A stretch of 64,000 nucleotides of DNA from Diploptera punctata (lineage: Eukaryota; Arthropoda; Insecta; Blattodea; Blaberidae), in contig JASPKZ010009699.1 of NCBI GenBank assembly GCA_030220185.1, positions 60,922-124,921 of the forward strand, in the 5' to 3' direction. Below, one piece after another: positions 1-9,130 of the stretch. The first letter of the stretch is position 1; each line of letters opens with the position of its first letter. Both the position numbers and the translations under genes were made by a program. The notes below the pieces were generated by a model. That model was given only the letters and a program-made list of their open reading frames with translations, was not told where the DNA came from and did not search any database.

Positions 1-430
1 TGTAAGAATGCTCTCTAGTGGAGAAAAAATGAAACACATCAATCTGTATATTAATTCATTTCTGATGTCGTATGATGTAAATATGACAATTATATTTTTC
101 TCGATTAATTACCTGGGAAAAAATACATTTAAGAAAGTGCAAACAGTGGTTTCTTTTTTTGGTGGTATAACCTCAATGTGCTACAATGTTGACATGTAAG
201 CACTATTATATACAATCTGGTAGCCGTATTTGTTATAGGCTCAGTCACTCGCAAAATAACGGTCAGACCTGTTCAGAATATTAAAAAGGAGGAGCTTTGT
301 TTAATATATGATAATCCTAACACTGATAATATTTCGTGAAACACGACTCTGATTGGTTGTAAAACAGAAATCATTGAAACGTGATTGGTCATTGACTCCC
401 ATTTGGGGCATGAGTTAAATAGTCATTCTA
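1..430 (+). repeat. Rep-A, copy 1 (inverted partner at 55.35-55.78 kb)
   Basis: An unclassified dispersed repeat. The reverse complement of about 55350-55780 aligns along its length, sharing words such as GTGCAAACAGTGG, ACAATCTGGTAGCCGTATT and TGATTGGTTGTAAA. Two CCAAT-type boxes (ATTGG) lie near 351-356 and 384-390. This could be a promoter-bearing terminal repeat, but no coding region or element end could be defined because the window edge cuts it. The 63-residue open frame here is not conserved in the other copy. Confidence 0.65.
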
Positions 431-880
431 AATCCTGCTTTCACATTCTCAATCCAATCTAATTCAATTTCACTAATGCATGTCCGAACATAGGAATAGT
501 ACTTCAGTTAATAATATAAATAATAACAATTTCATTATGAGAATTTTCCTCGTCATTGAGGCTTTTCTTCAACCAATCTTAATGGTTACAATGAGCTTTT
601 TGTTTAAAAATTCATAAATTACTATAGATTATCAGTTTATAATACACATTCATAAATTTTCTTGAATTAAAGTTTATCCATTGTGCTCTGTCCTCTGTAT
701 CTTAGTCCATTATACCCTACTTTTCTTCATGAAATGTTGAATGTTTATTCTTCCAGGTATTTCTTGGTCCACATTTACCTGCTCCTTCTTTCAATTTTCC
801 ATGTACGGTTGGCCTTTGGTACTTTCTCATCCTGCATTCTTCTTTAATGTCCATACCACGTTAGTCTTAATAACATTTTT
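431..880. other. AT-rich spacer, no gene seen
   Basis: No convincing coding region. Part of 740-860 reads on the minus strand like the basic tail of a LINE reverse transcriptase (RMRKYQRPTVHGK-like), but it is too short and broken to assign. Confidence 0.4.
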
Positions 881-960
881 TTTTTAAATTTAGGAACATT
901 CCACAATACAGTGTTTCTCCTTCAACCCAAAGTGATTTGTCGCCAGAGGTTCCTGTCTAA
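881..960 (-). repeat. Short dispersed repeat, copy inverted at 58.80-58.89 kb
   Basis: About 75 bases here match the reverse complement of about 58805-58885, sharing AAATCACTTTGGGTTGAAGG on the minus strand. The downstream copy ends in a CCTAAATAAAAAATATT tail running into an ATT microsatellite, which looks like the 3' end of a retroposon. Confidence 0.55.
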
Positions 961-984
961 ACATCCTCTTCTCTTCATATCTAG

Positions 985-1325
985 AGCTTCCATAGCTTCT
1001 CTTCACAATCACAATCCCAACCATCGTTCTGCTAGGATCTGACCTCTAAAATATCACAACTAAACCTCCTTAAACTGCTTTCCAAATAAGGATCTTCTTT
1101 GGTATCCCGTCTCTTCTACAATTCTTATGAGGTGTTCCATGACATTTCAACCGTTTTTCTTCTATTTTTTCTAATTATTTCTCAACTTGCATAAATTCCC
1201 TTATCGTGCTGTTTCCGACCTTATCCCTTCTTGAAATTCTTGCCGATCGCCTTCAAAAATCCATTTCTCCAACTAACAGATTGTTGGCTTGTTTTCTACT
1301 TACTGCCCAGGTTTCGGACCCATAT
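985..1325 (-). pseudogene. LINE-I reverse transcriptase C-terminal fragment
   Basis: Read on the minus strand, this encodes the region after the reverse-transcriptase fingers and palm found in insect non-LTR retrotransposons: a YMGPKPGQ-like start, a WIFGGDRQEFQEW-like stretch and a GHLIRIVEE-like basic stretch. The frame is broken. A second copy in the same orientation lies at about 58430-58770. Both run at the upstream side into an ATATAATAATAAT run. This is a dead 5'-truncated LINE; the clade is not determined. Confidence 0.6.
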
Positions 1326-1385
1326 AATAATAATAATAATAATAATAATATATAATAATAATAATAATAATGATAAAAATAATAT
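1325..1385. repeat. AAT microsatellite
   Basis: Interrupted run of AAT units directly abutting the LINE-I fragment. The isoleucine and asparagine runs in open frames here are read-through of the microsatellite. Confidence 0.9.
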
Positions 1386-1419
1386 AGAAATAACAAACGA
1401 ACTAAAAATACTGTGTTAA

Positions 1420-1558
1420 GAAGTCATAGAAAATTAGAATACTGAGTGGTTAGAACATGTCGATAGAATGGTAAAATACAGACTACCAAAAATCCCGATG
1501 TCTTATAAAAAAAATTGAGAAAAGATGATTTGGAAGACCAGTGAAGAGACTTCTCACT
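1420..1558 (+). pseudogene. LINE C-terminal fragment
   Basis: Broken plus-strand translation resembles the LEWLEHVDRM...RLPKIP...FGRPVKRLL stretch that follows the reverse transcriptase in several insect LINEs (a W-x-GHV-x-RM type motif). Frames shift near 1510. It ends where a SINE-2 body begins. Confidence 0.5.
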
Positions 1559-1800
1559 TTTCATGGAATTTTGGTCAGTATGGGACCGGTGCCCACCCAG
1601 CATCGTGAGGCATTTGGGTAGCTACAATAAGTAGCAATTCCAGGTTGAGAAGACCAGATATAACGGCTGGGGACCCGACACGCTGACCACATATCACCCC
1701 TACACTGGCGCTTGTTATCGTCTATATCTGCAATATAACACATGTGGACGTTGAGACGAGCAGTCGGTTGATGGGCTAATGGCCTTCTATGCCTGTCGCG
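1559..1800 (+). repeat. SINE-2, headless body fragment
   Basis: Matches the body of the complete SINE-2 copies at 6514-6840 and 60645-60995. Shared words include CAGTATGGGACCGGTGCCCA and CATCGTGAGGCA. The tRNA-like head is missing, so this is a 5'-truncated copy. Confidence 0.75.
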
Positions 1801-2136
1801 CTTGGAGTTTTTTTGTAGGAAAAACGGAAGGTTTGACCTTCACCGATGTGAAGGTTGAGGTATTGTGGGCTTAGATTCGGGTTTTGTTTACCCTGCTGTA
1901 AGATTGAAAGCAGGACAGCTACGAAAAGATGCGGGGTGGCCAGACTATGGGCAATTTACGAACTTCAGCAAATTTAGGTTTCTCTGTGATGATGCCTTAA
2001 TGGGACAATCTTTGTGCCCATTGGCCTAAACGCAGATTTACGCAACGTGGAGTCCGACTACGTGCAGGAAGGTGTTGTTATATGTCTGACACCTAAGATA
2101 CTGTCTAAGCCCATCCCTCGATAGAGACAATACATA

Positions 2137-2853
2137 TACAGGGTGTAACAAGAAGGTATATAAAAAAATTGGGAAAAACATTTCTTGCATGTAGGATAAA
2201 AAAACCTTATATTGACATAGGTCCGGAAATGCTTTATTTTTTAAGAGCACTTTTTCTACTTCTGAACCCCATAAAAGAACACTCAATAATAGAACCGTGG
2301 GGAAACAGGAAATCACAGAAAAAATGTTCAAAATGACTCCCACTAGCTCCAATGCATCCGTCAACCCGCTGAAGCATAGACTCCCTAATGCGCGGATGTA
2401 GACCAGAATAATTTCGTATGTCTGGTAGCCTTCCAGAATACGAGCACGAAGAGTCTTTACATCTTGAAGTGGAGTTGCATAAAAAAAATTCAAATATCTC
2501 CGCAGATAAAAATATAGTCGGTTTAAGTCAGGAGAGTGCGTAGGCCAAGAAATGTATCCACTTCCTTCTATCCATCTACCAGGAAACAGTCTATTCAGAA
2601 ATCGACAGATAAAAAGGCTTAAATGAGGAGGATTTCCTTCGTGCATAAAGTACATGTTAATGGACTGTTCTGTTGTGGGGTTATGGCCACAGGACATCTA
2701 CGTATTACATACTTCATCATGTAAGTGGACTTGTAGACAAAGAGCTATACCAAGTAAATAAACCATTTTCGGACCTATGTTTATATATTTTTTATCCTTT
2801 ATCTGCAAGAAATGTTTTCCCAAATTTTTGATATCCCTTTTTGTTACACCTTG

Positions 2854-2857
<4 letters not shown>
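2137..2857 (-). mobile_element. Tc1/mariner-like DNA transposon, internally deleted
   Basis: Inverted repeats of about 100 bases bound this element. The left end starts CAGGGTGTAACAAGAAGG near 2139 and the right end, reverse-complemented, starts CAAGGTGTAACAAAAAGG near 2856. The similarity runs inward to an ATAGGTCCGGAAATG-like word on both sides. A TA dinucleotide flanks each end, as expected of the Tc1/mariner superfamily. At 720 bases it retains only the transposase C-terminus. Confidence 0.8.
2287..2697 (-). pseudogene. Tc1/mariner-like transposase C-terminal fragment
   Basis: Minus-strand translation carries PPHLSLFICRFLN, GRWIEGSGYISWPTHSPDLN and ATPLQDVKTLRARI. This is the usual end of the DDE catalytic core in insect Tc1/mariner-type transposases, in which a W-P-x-x-SPDLN motif precedes the third catalytic acidic residue. 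A frameshift near 2430 moves the reading to a second frame carrying RVDGCIGASGSHFEHFF, the expected C-terminal tail. The N-terminal DNA-binding half is absent, so this is a dead copy. Confidence 0.8.

Positions 2858-2898
<41 letters not shown>
2858..2898. repeat. TA dinucleotide microsatellite
   Basis: About 20 TA units directly next to the transposon's right end and its TA target site. Confidence 0.9.
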
Positions 2899-2900
<2 letters not shown>

Positions 2901-3373
2901 GTGTGTACGTATTTGGGTTATAACGATTTGGAATTAGAATTTACGTGGGCTGTAACAAAAATAGTGGCAACACTGCTGTAAAACTGAAACCAGGCGGTGT
3001 TATTTGTTGTAACTTCTGTCACATGTTAACGTATGTCCGACCTATCTTAGAGTAAATGGACTCGTCCGTAGGTCTCAAAGCGCATGAGCTTTGGAGAGAG
3101 GAAGTTTGCCTCCTCTGAATTGCCGCTCTAAGCTGTTGTGTTTCGCTATGTTTATAAAAGCAGGAGCAGCGATCTTGGTTGAAAATGTATATGTTGCGAA
3201 TGAAGCCCTTACGATCATGATTTGATCCCTAAGATGAATGAACCACTTCGTGACATTCGATTCCAGACTGTTCCTGAGATTCTGCTGGCATTAAGGCGGT
3301 CTATCAGATACATCAACAGTACAGGAACTGCTACAGGGACACTAATAAGATTGACATAAAGAAATATGTCGTA

Positions 3374-3817
3374 ATGTCATACATAGGCCCATTTTCAAAT
3401 AAAATGTCTAAACACTTTAAAAAGTTGAACATTAATGTGGCATTTAAATCTAATAAAACTCTACAAAATATAATAAAAAACAATAAAACCAAAACAAAAA
3501 AAGAAACATTATCAGGTGTATATAAATTGAAGTGTGGCACATGTGACAATATCTATATAGGACACATTGGTAGAACTTTTATTTCTCGGATAAAGGAACA
3601 CATGAGAGCATATAACAGAAATTTAGAAAATTCAAAATATGCTAACCACCTATTCCAATTTAACCATTGTTTCGATCCAAATTTTGAAATTTTACATATT
3701 TGTGATAAGGGTAAGAAGTTAGATCTTTTGGAGGCTGTAGAAAGTAATAAATTTAAAACTAGTAAAAAGTTGTTAAATTCTCAACTTGATTTGAATGAAT
3801 CCCATTTGTTAAATTAA
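3374..3817 (+). pseudogene. GIY-YIG endonuclease domain of a Penelope-like retroelement
   Basis: In PLEs this domain nicks target DNA for reverse transcription. The 147-codon frame is open and has the expected layout: GVYKLKCGTCDNIYIG near residues 48-63 (GIY and YIG motifs with the PLE-typical C-x-x-C between them), GRTFISRIKEH (the conserved arginine and E-H of the family), then AKYANHLFQFNH-like and LLEAVE stretches of the C-terminal extension. The upstream reverse transcriptase is absent, so the first methionine is not a real start. It is open but incomplete and presumed non-functional. Confidence 0.85.
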
Positions 3818-3866
3818 AAAAATTAAATAAATATTGTTGTATTGTTGCTTAGATCAGTTGGAACAC

Positions 3867-3929
3867 AATTCATAATTTGTTAACATGTCTGAAGAAGGCA
3901 CAGTGTACCGAAACAGCTGTCACTGAATT
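3867..3929 (+). ncRNA. Hammerhead-ribozyme-like motif in PLE-1 3' region
   Basis: CTGAAGA (3889-3895), stem II GGCAC/GTACC with one C-A mismatch and an AGT loop (3897-3909), GAAAC (3910-3914), a two-base-pair stem III AC/GT closed by AGCT, and GTC with predicted cleavage after 3921. Stem I begins GT/AC and continues, after a 5' bulge, as AATTCA (3867-3872) with TGAATT (3924-3929). Short stem III hammerheads are a known feature of PLEs. Activity is inferred, not shown. Confidence 0.6.
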
Positions 3930-4165
3930 ATATAATAAATATGAAAATCAAATAAAACTACGTTTTATTTTTATTTAATTAATAAATATGGATTTTCATC
4001 AAGTAAACACCAATTCAATTAATTACACTAATAAGACTTCAACATCGCTGGCAATGAGTTGTAGACAATGCTGTATATTATATTGAAGGGCTGTAGAAGT
4101 TTCACAGACCTGATAGTTGTATACTAGTAATACATAAATAGTTGCCACTATTAAAGTTACAACCT

Positions 4166-4930
4166 AAGTAAATGAAAGGGTAATATTTACCTTTTCACTG
4201 CTGAGATATTTCCAGCCTTTAAAACCCTCCTTGCTCAATGCAGGGAGACATATGGAAAAAGTTTATTTAGGTTCCTAGGAGATGGCAGTATATGCCTGCT
4301 TAGTTTGAAAGCAATGCAATACATATTATATAACTAGCAGGGGTTTGGAGTTGAGAATGGATATACACGCCCATAGCACATCAAGCATTTTCTTTGCCAA
4401 CGGATATACCCGTTCGTAGCAATGTAAAGGTTAAATTAATTAATTAAATTAATCAAGAACAAGCATTTGGAGTCTGACTATATAGATGATTTCTTAAAAT
4501 GAAGATAGAGTCTTAATTGTTTCAAAATTCTGAACTAATCGACGTAGACAAAAATTATAAATAAATACATTTTAATAAGACCATAATATTGACATTAATC
4601 AAGTTTCTGAACATTATATTAGCTAGTTTTAAATGACTTTTTGCGCGATACTGCGTTTTGTCGTACTTACAGCAATGGCGACTATGATTGAAAGTTCAAC
4701 TTCCTACATTTCGGGGTTTCACCCTAAATAACTATAATGCAATATTACATATTACAAACCACGTGCGGGAAGTAAAACCACTGCCCTTTATGAATACTAC
4801 GTACAGTGTGTATACAAAAATGTATCCAAAAAGGTAGTGTTGATATACATTATACGAAACAAATCACTGCATGGTAAATTAACTGAATATTATTTCAAAC
4901 AATATAAAACAATAAACATGCACTTGCAGA
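4166..4930. other. Spacer, nothing recognised
   Basis: AT-rich sequence without a supportable coding region, tRNA or repeat match elsewhere in the window. Confidence 0.5.
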
Positions 4931-5045
4931 CATTTTATGACTGGTTGGTGTCACGGCCTGCTATAGTCTCAACTAATAAACATTGCCCACACTGTTAGCG
5001 TTAGTCAGTTGTTTATAATGAACACAAATATTTCCAACATCACTA
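4930..5045 (+). repeat. Dispersed repeat, second copy at 53.47-53.61 kb
   Basis: Shares GGTGTCACGGCCTGCT, AGTCTCAACTAA and GTCAGTTGTTT with the later copy in the same orientation. The repeat is short and unclassified. Confidence 0.6.
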
Positions 5046-5541
5046 TCGTTCGGTTTTTAAACGTTTCCTCGCTTCTATAAAAACCAATTCCCAACCTCGC
5101 ATCGTAATATACTATGCATATAAGGAAAATCTAGGCATGGAGTATCACAATAAATATGCTGTAAATAAAAAAAATACAGCAGCCTTTTGCAATGTAGTTA
5201 CACGGAATGATATTAACATTATTACAGGTTTCTGTTTACATGTGGAGACATCGTTAGAAGGGTTGTTAAAAAAATATGCATAAAGCAAATACTATCATGT
5301 TACACGATGCGGAGACCCATCATTATACATTTTCTACAACATGTTGTGTACATTCTAATTCAATTCATACACGAAGTCCCATACAGAACTTAATGTACAT
5401 CTTATACAGCCTATAGTTACAATGCCACATGCCGTAAGACGGTGCATTGGTTCCATCCTCAGTTAACTCAATCCAGTTCATATCTTTTAAATTCCATCCT
5501 AATTTTACCCACTGACTTATTCACATGACTCTCTAATAGTA
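5046..5541. other. Spacer, nothing recognised
   Basis: No coding potential or internal repeat was found. Confidence 0.45.
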
Positions 5542-5898
5542 TTTTACCCAATAACTACTATACTATACATTAGGATTTTATTAGACTAAAAGTAAGATAC
5601 ATACAATGTTATTTACAAATATGGATCGCACGGGCAGTAAGCCGTACGTGCTATTGACAGTCCGTTACAATAAGTTGATGTTTGGTAATAATATACTTAA
5701 AAAAAAGAAAACACAATAATATTACAATTAGATAACAATATAATTACATTATACATTAATTTAGTTATGTAGAATTATTAAGAATTAATGATATTGCAAT
5801 TTACCATATTTATTTATTCATGAATGAGTGTTGTTCTTATTTTCCGCGTTTTGTCCAGAAATATACCCAAGTTTATCCAACTTTTTACCCAATAACTA
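5542..5898 (-). mobile_element. Rep-C retroposon with 16-bp TSD
   Basis: A 325-base insert (5558-5882) is flanked by a perfect 16-base duplication TTTTACCCAATAACTA at 5542-5557 and 5883-5898. The second copy, at 15126-15681, has its own TSD, so Rep-C is a mobile unit. On the minus strand it ends GTCTAATAAAATCC, an AATAAA-type signal, which suggests a retroposon transcribed from the minus strand. It holds a GC-richer core (GGTCGCACGGGCAGTGAGCC-like). No protein was recognised. Confidence 0.75.
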
Positions 5899-6154
5899 AA
5901 TAATTAGGGGGCATCCTAGAGGTACCTGGTAAGTCAGTCGTCCTCAACTAAATTATTAAATTTCATCAAGTTATTCCGACATGGAGGCCTTTCAAAAACA
6001 ATGTTTCATCTTCTGTATTATAACTGGTATTGTATAGGTTGTATAGCGAATTTATGTCTACGGGTATGTTCTCATTGAGTTGGTCTTTATTCCTTGCTTC
6101 TTTTAGAATCTCTATGTATTCAAATGTATAATAATAACAACAGTATCAGCATCA

Positions 6155-6403
6155 AACTCTTAAATGGTATGGTCATGTACAGAGAATGGAAGATGAAAGA
6201 TGACCAAAAAATATGAACCAATGGTCACCCCCCCGGAGGAAATAAACGTGGCAGACAAAGATGGAAATGGAAAACATATGTCAGAACTATAATGGATGAT
6301 AGGAATTTGGAAGAAGGAGATTGGAGTGTTAAAAATAAATGGAAACTGAAGACGGCAAATCTATAAGTGGGGGAAAGCCGAAGAAGAAGAAGAAGAAGGA
6401 ACA
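6155..6403 (+). pseudogene. LINE-C 3' end with GAA tail
   Basis: The plus strand reads LKWYGHVQRMEDER...NKRGRQRWKWKTYVRTIMDDRNLEEGDW, the basic C-terminus that follows the reverse transcriptase in several insect LINEs. It is interrupted by a stop and a C-run slippage near 6220. It ends in a GAA repeat (about 6380-6397), a microsatellite-type 3' tail. A severely 5'-truncated copy. Confidence 0.7.
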
Positions 6404-6513
6404 TTTTTAGACCAAAGAGAGATGAACAATCAGGCCAATGGGGAAGACTACATAACAGTGAGCTACCATTTCTTTATGGGAAGTCAGATATATTAAGAAC
6501 TGAATAGTTACTC
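6404..6513 (+). pseudogene. LINE-A fragment interrupted by SINE-2
   Basis: Matches the ACCAAAGAGAGATGAACA...GGAGAAGACTACATAACA region of LINE-A. The SINE-2 insertion at 6514 cuts it. Confidence 0.75.
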
Positions 6514-6852
6514 GTCCCGCGCCGTAGCCGAGCGGTTAAGGTAGGAAGCCTTGGCGCAGAGCTACGGGACTTGCGCTGGTTCGAGTCTCCATGGGGGAAG
6601 AAATTTTCTCATGGTATTTCTGTCAGTATGGGACCGGTGCCCACCCAGCATCGTGAGGCAATTGGGTAGCTACAATAAGTAGCGGCTCCAGGTTGAGGAA
6701 CTCGACATGCTAACCACATGTCACCCCTACACTGGCTGTTGATCATCTACCTCTGTGATTGACACATGTGGATGTGAAGGGCCAGCAGCCGGCTGGTAAA
6801 AGGGCAACCGCTGAAAAGTGGAAACACCCTCAATCAATCGGAATAGTTACTC
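6502..6852 (+). mobile_element. SINE-2, complete tRNA-derived copy with 12-bp TSD
   Basis: The element (6514-6840) is flanked by a perfect 12-base TSD GAATAGTTACTC at 6502-6513 and 6841-6852. The head has a type-2 tRNA look (TAGCCGAGCGGTTAAGG as A box, GGTTCGAGTCTCC as B box), resembling serine/leucine tRNAs. The body carries CAGTATGGGACCGGTGCCCA. It sits in a LINE-A fragment and so postdates it. The tRNA-like head is part of the SINE and is not counted as a tRNA gene. Confidence 0.85.
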
Positions 6853-7102
6853 AGAAAACAAATCTAAATCATGAATTACTACTCATGAGTCATGACTTCA
6901 CTCATTTCATCCGCCATTTTGTTACATGAATTCCACTTTTGGCTCGAATGCCAACTTTTAAAAATAAATAAGACAGATCTGGAAGACAACAGAGATAGTT
7001 TTACATGCGCCATGTCGTGATATTATCCAGATAGATCACTAATCCACTGAAAACTCAAGTTTGGAATTTTTGTTGGTTAGATTTCTTTCCGAAGCAACTA
7101 TT
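6853..7102. other. Spacer, nothing recognised
   Basis: No coding region or clear repeat match. Confidence 0.4.
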
Positions 7103-7257
7103 CAATTATTATGTCTCGCAGACTGAGATGGGCGGGGAATGTGGCACGAATGGGAAGTGAAATAGGGGCGTGGAAGGTTCTTGTGGGAAAATTAGCTTAT
7201 AGAACAATAAAGAGGTGGGAGAATAATATTAATCGTGGTTTGAGGGAATTGCGGTGA
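7103..7257 (+). pseudogene. LINE-A fragment
   Basis: Diverged LINE-A C-terminus: AGACTGAGATGGGCGGGG (RLRWAGHVARM region) through GAGGTGGGAGAATAATATTA. It is cut where a SINE-4 head begins. Confidence 0.7.
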
Positions 7258-7259
7258 AC

Positions 7260-7400
7260 TAGCGATTAAGCTCCTAGCTTCTAGTTCCGAGTGTCGCGGG
7301 TTCAAACTAAGCCGGGGTCGATCTACTTTTTTCAAGACGAAAATATCCAATGAGCAGATCCTCCGGGAAAGGCTTTAAGTCTTGGGTCCCGAGCCTGAAG
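7260..7400 (+). repeat. SINE-4, plus-strand 5' part
   Basis: A tRNA-like head with B-box-like GCGGGTTCAAACTAAGCC, then ATCCTCCGGGAAAGGCTTTAAG, matching the start of the fuller copy at 63.03-63.44 kb. It is truncated and meets another SINE-4 in the opposite orientation. Confidence 0.7.
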
Positions 7401-7408
7401 ACTTTTTT

Positions 7409-7805
7409 CTTGTAATCCCATGTTTCCCTTAACAGAGATTTAGGCGCTCTCCCCCTATAGGGAAGTATTTGAACCACACTAATTTAGTTACACTTGTTTT
7501 CATATAGATTCCCTTTGAGTGGTCCGTGGTCAGCGTTCCGCCTCATACTGACATCTAGGGAACCAAGGTAGTACTAGGAAGGGAAAATTCGGTAAATTTT
7601 ACTTAGAGGCCTTTTCATTCAGGCTTAAGGATCTTTTACGAGCCTGAAAATCTTCAGACTCGGGACCCACGGCTTCAAGTCCTTCCCGGAGGACTTGCTC
7701 CTTGGATTTTTCGGTCCTAAAAATCCATCGACCTCGGCCGGGTTTGAATCCGCGACCCTCGGGACCAGAGGCAAGGAGCATAACCACTAGTCCACCGCGG
7801 CCGAT
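7409..7805 (-). mobile_element. SINE-4, near-complete minus-strand copy
   Basis: Read on the minus strand: GTGGACTAGTGGTTATGCTC (A box region) and GGATTCAAACCCGGCC (B box region), then the body with AGTCCTCCGGGAAGGAC and GTCAGTATGAGGCGGAACGC. It aligns along its length with 63.03-63.44 kb. With the plus-strand piece before it, it forms a tail-to-tail SINE pair. Confidence 0.8.
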
Positions 7806-8036
7806 CTGAAGATTTTCAAGAACCTTAAACGTGAATAAAGAGGTCTCTAAACAAAATTTACCGACATAAACGTCCTATATAGTAATACCTTAGTTGCCTG
7901 TTAGATGCGTGTTGACCGCATGCCATCCATGACATCTAGGAGCAAATAAAGTAACTAAAATTTAACTTGGTCAAGTAACTCCTTACAAAGAAGAGACTAT
8001 AGCTCAACAATGGGCTACGCCGGTATAGATAGATAG

Positions 8037-8153
8037 GTATATTATACTGGGGATGATTGGAAAACTTTATTTCAGGATAAATATGTATGTAGAGCTTATG
8101 TCTTTGCGATCATAAAGTTACAGGTTCGATAGTGCCAGTGAGTTAGTTAGTAT
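8037..8153 (+). pseudogene. LINE-A 3' end, first of two in tandem
   Basis: Contains diverged GGGGATGATTGGAAAACTTT and ends GTTCGATAGTGCCAGTGAGT followed by TTAGTTAG, the LINE-A 3' terminus. Confidence 0.75.
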
Positions 8154-8154
8154 G

Positions 8155-8281
8155 TCCATTTGATGTAGATTATACAGGGGATGATTGGTAAACATCGGCT
8201 CAGGATAGAGATGTATGGAGAGGTTATGTCCGCGAGGCCATGAACATACGTGTTCGATAGTACCAGTTAGTTCGTTAGTTA
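8155..8281 (+). pseudogene. LINE-A 3' end, second of two in tandem
   Basis: Another LINE-A 3' end (GTAGATTATACAGGGGATGA ... GTTCGATAGTACCAG) directly follows the first. The two differ enough to be separate insertions or an old duplication. Confidence 0.75.
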
Positions 8282-8340
8282 ATTTCTATTGCGTATGCTT
8301 AGCTTCGCTTGTTTACTTGTAAAATTACTAATTATTATAT

Positions 8341-8665
8341 CTGTGGTCTCGAGGTAGCGTGCTCCCTTGTCACGCAGCGGGCCCGGGTTTGATTCCCAGT
8401 CGGGACAGGTTCCTGGGTGAGGTTTCTACGGGGTTTTTCCTCACCTGTAAGATAAATGTCAGGAAGCGTAGAGTCCAATGGTCCCTGAAAATCATCTGGC
8501 CATCATCATCATCCTTATCATTATCATCATCATCCTTCACCGGTGTGAAAAGCAACGGGAAGCTACCACACCTATAATTCCCTAGTAAAGCTGCAAAGCA
8601 TAGCATGAAAATGCTATGATTGCAGTGAAAGACCTGCCCTCGGGCAGAATTACTGTGGATGTAAG
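8341..8665 (+). mobile_element. SINE-1, full copy
   Basis: The head CTGTGGTCTCGAGGTAGCGT with CCTTGTCACGCAGCGGG and GGGTTTGATTCCC resembles tRNA-Asp (GTC anticodon arm and B box). The body has TCACCTGTAAGATAAATGTC, a CATCATCATC-rich stretch, CACCGGTGTG and ACCTGCCCTCGGGCAGAATT. The same family occurs at 9993, 14131, 16841 and 55931. Confidence 0.85.
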
Positions 8666-8689
8666 GGATATTTGTCATGGCGAGAGTTT

Positions 8690-9128
8690 AATACTTTTTG
8701 TTAATATTACAGTTCCTGGTTCTGTAATGTTCCATGAAGGCATCTTTATAAAATTGTGAATAATGGAATGAGACAGGGTAAAAAAGTTGAAATGAAGACT
8801 TTTTGAGGAAGCATTAAACAAAAAATGTGGAGTTAAAACTTATAAAGCTATAAAAGCTATATGAACCGTAAAAGCCAATATTCACGGTGTAGGGTGTAAT
8901 TTTTGCCTGAAGTGAGGTTACGTTCGCTTCATCTGGTTTTCAATAGAGTCTTGGATGAATGGTTATGTATAAAGTTGATAAGGTTGTGTCAATATGGGAG
9001 AAAGTTAATATTCTGAACCTTAAAGACACATTGAGAAAGTTTCAAGTGGTACTTGACAGTTGACCAAAGTTGAGTTCACATTACACAGTAAGATATCACA
9101 CCTGACAAATTGCCTCCTTTCTTCAAAC
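8690..9128. other. Spacer, nothing recognised
   Basis: No supportable coding region. Confidence 0.4.
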
Positions 9129-9130
9129 TA

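Larger units (their letters stand above)
3339..4036 (+). mobile_element. Penelope-like element (PLE-1), 5'-truncated, with 12-bp TSD
   Basis: The insertion is bounded by a perfect 12-base duplication, ACACTAATAAGA, at 3339-3350 and 4025-4036. It contains a GIY-YIG endonuclease frame (3374-3817) followed by a 3' region with a hammerhead-like motif. The reverse-transcriptase domain that precedes GIY-YIG in full-length PLEs is missing, so this is a 5'-truncated copy. It landed inside the mariner-like element around it and is therefore younger than it. Confidence 0.8.
2955..4165. mobile_element. Mariner-like element split by a Penelope-like insertion
   Basis: GTAACAAAAATAGTGGCAAC near 2959 is inverted near 4138-4162 (reverse complement GTAACTTTAATAGTGGCAAC). 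These resemble mariner-type terminal repeats. Removing the Penelope-like insertion and one TSD copy leaves about 520 bases. No transposase could be read with confidence in 2980-3338 or 4037-4130. The assignment rests on the termini only. Confidence 0.45.

Noticed and set aside
6514..6600. Functional tRNA-Ser/Leu gene
   Set aside because: Same reasoning: it is the head of SINE-2, inserted with a TSD and repeated at 60.6 kb.
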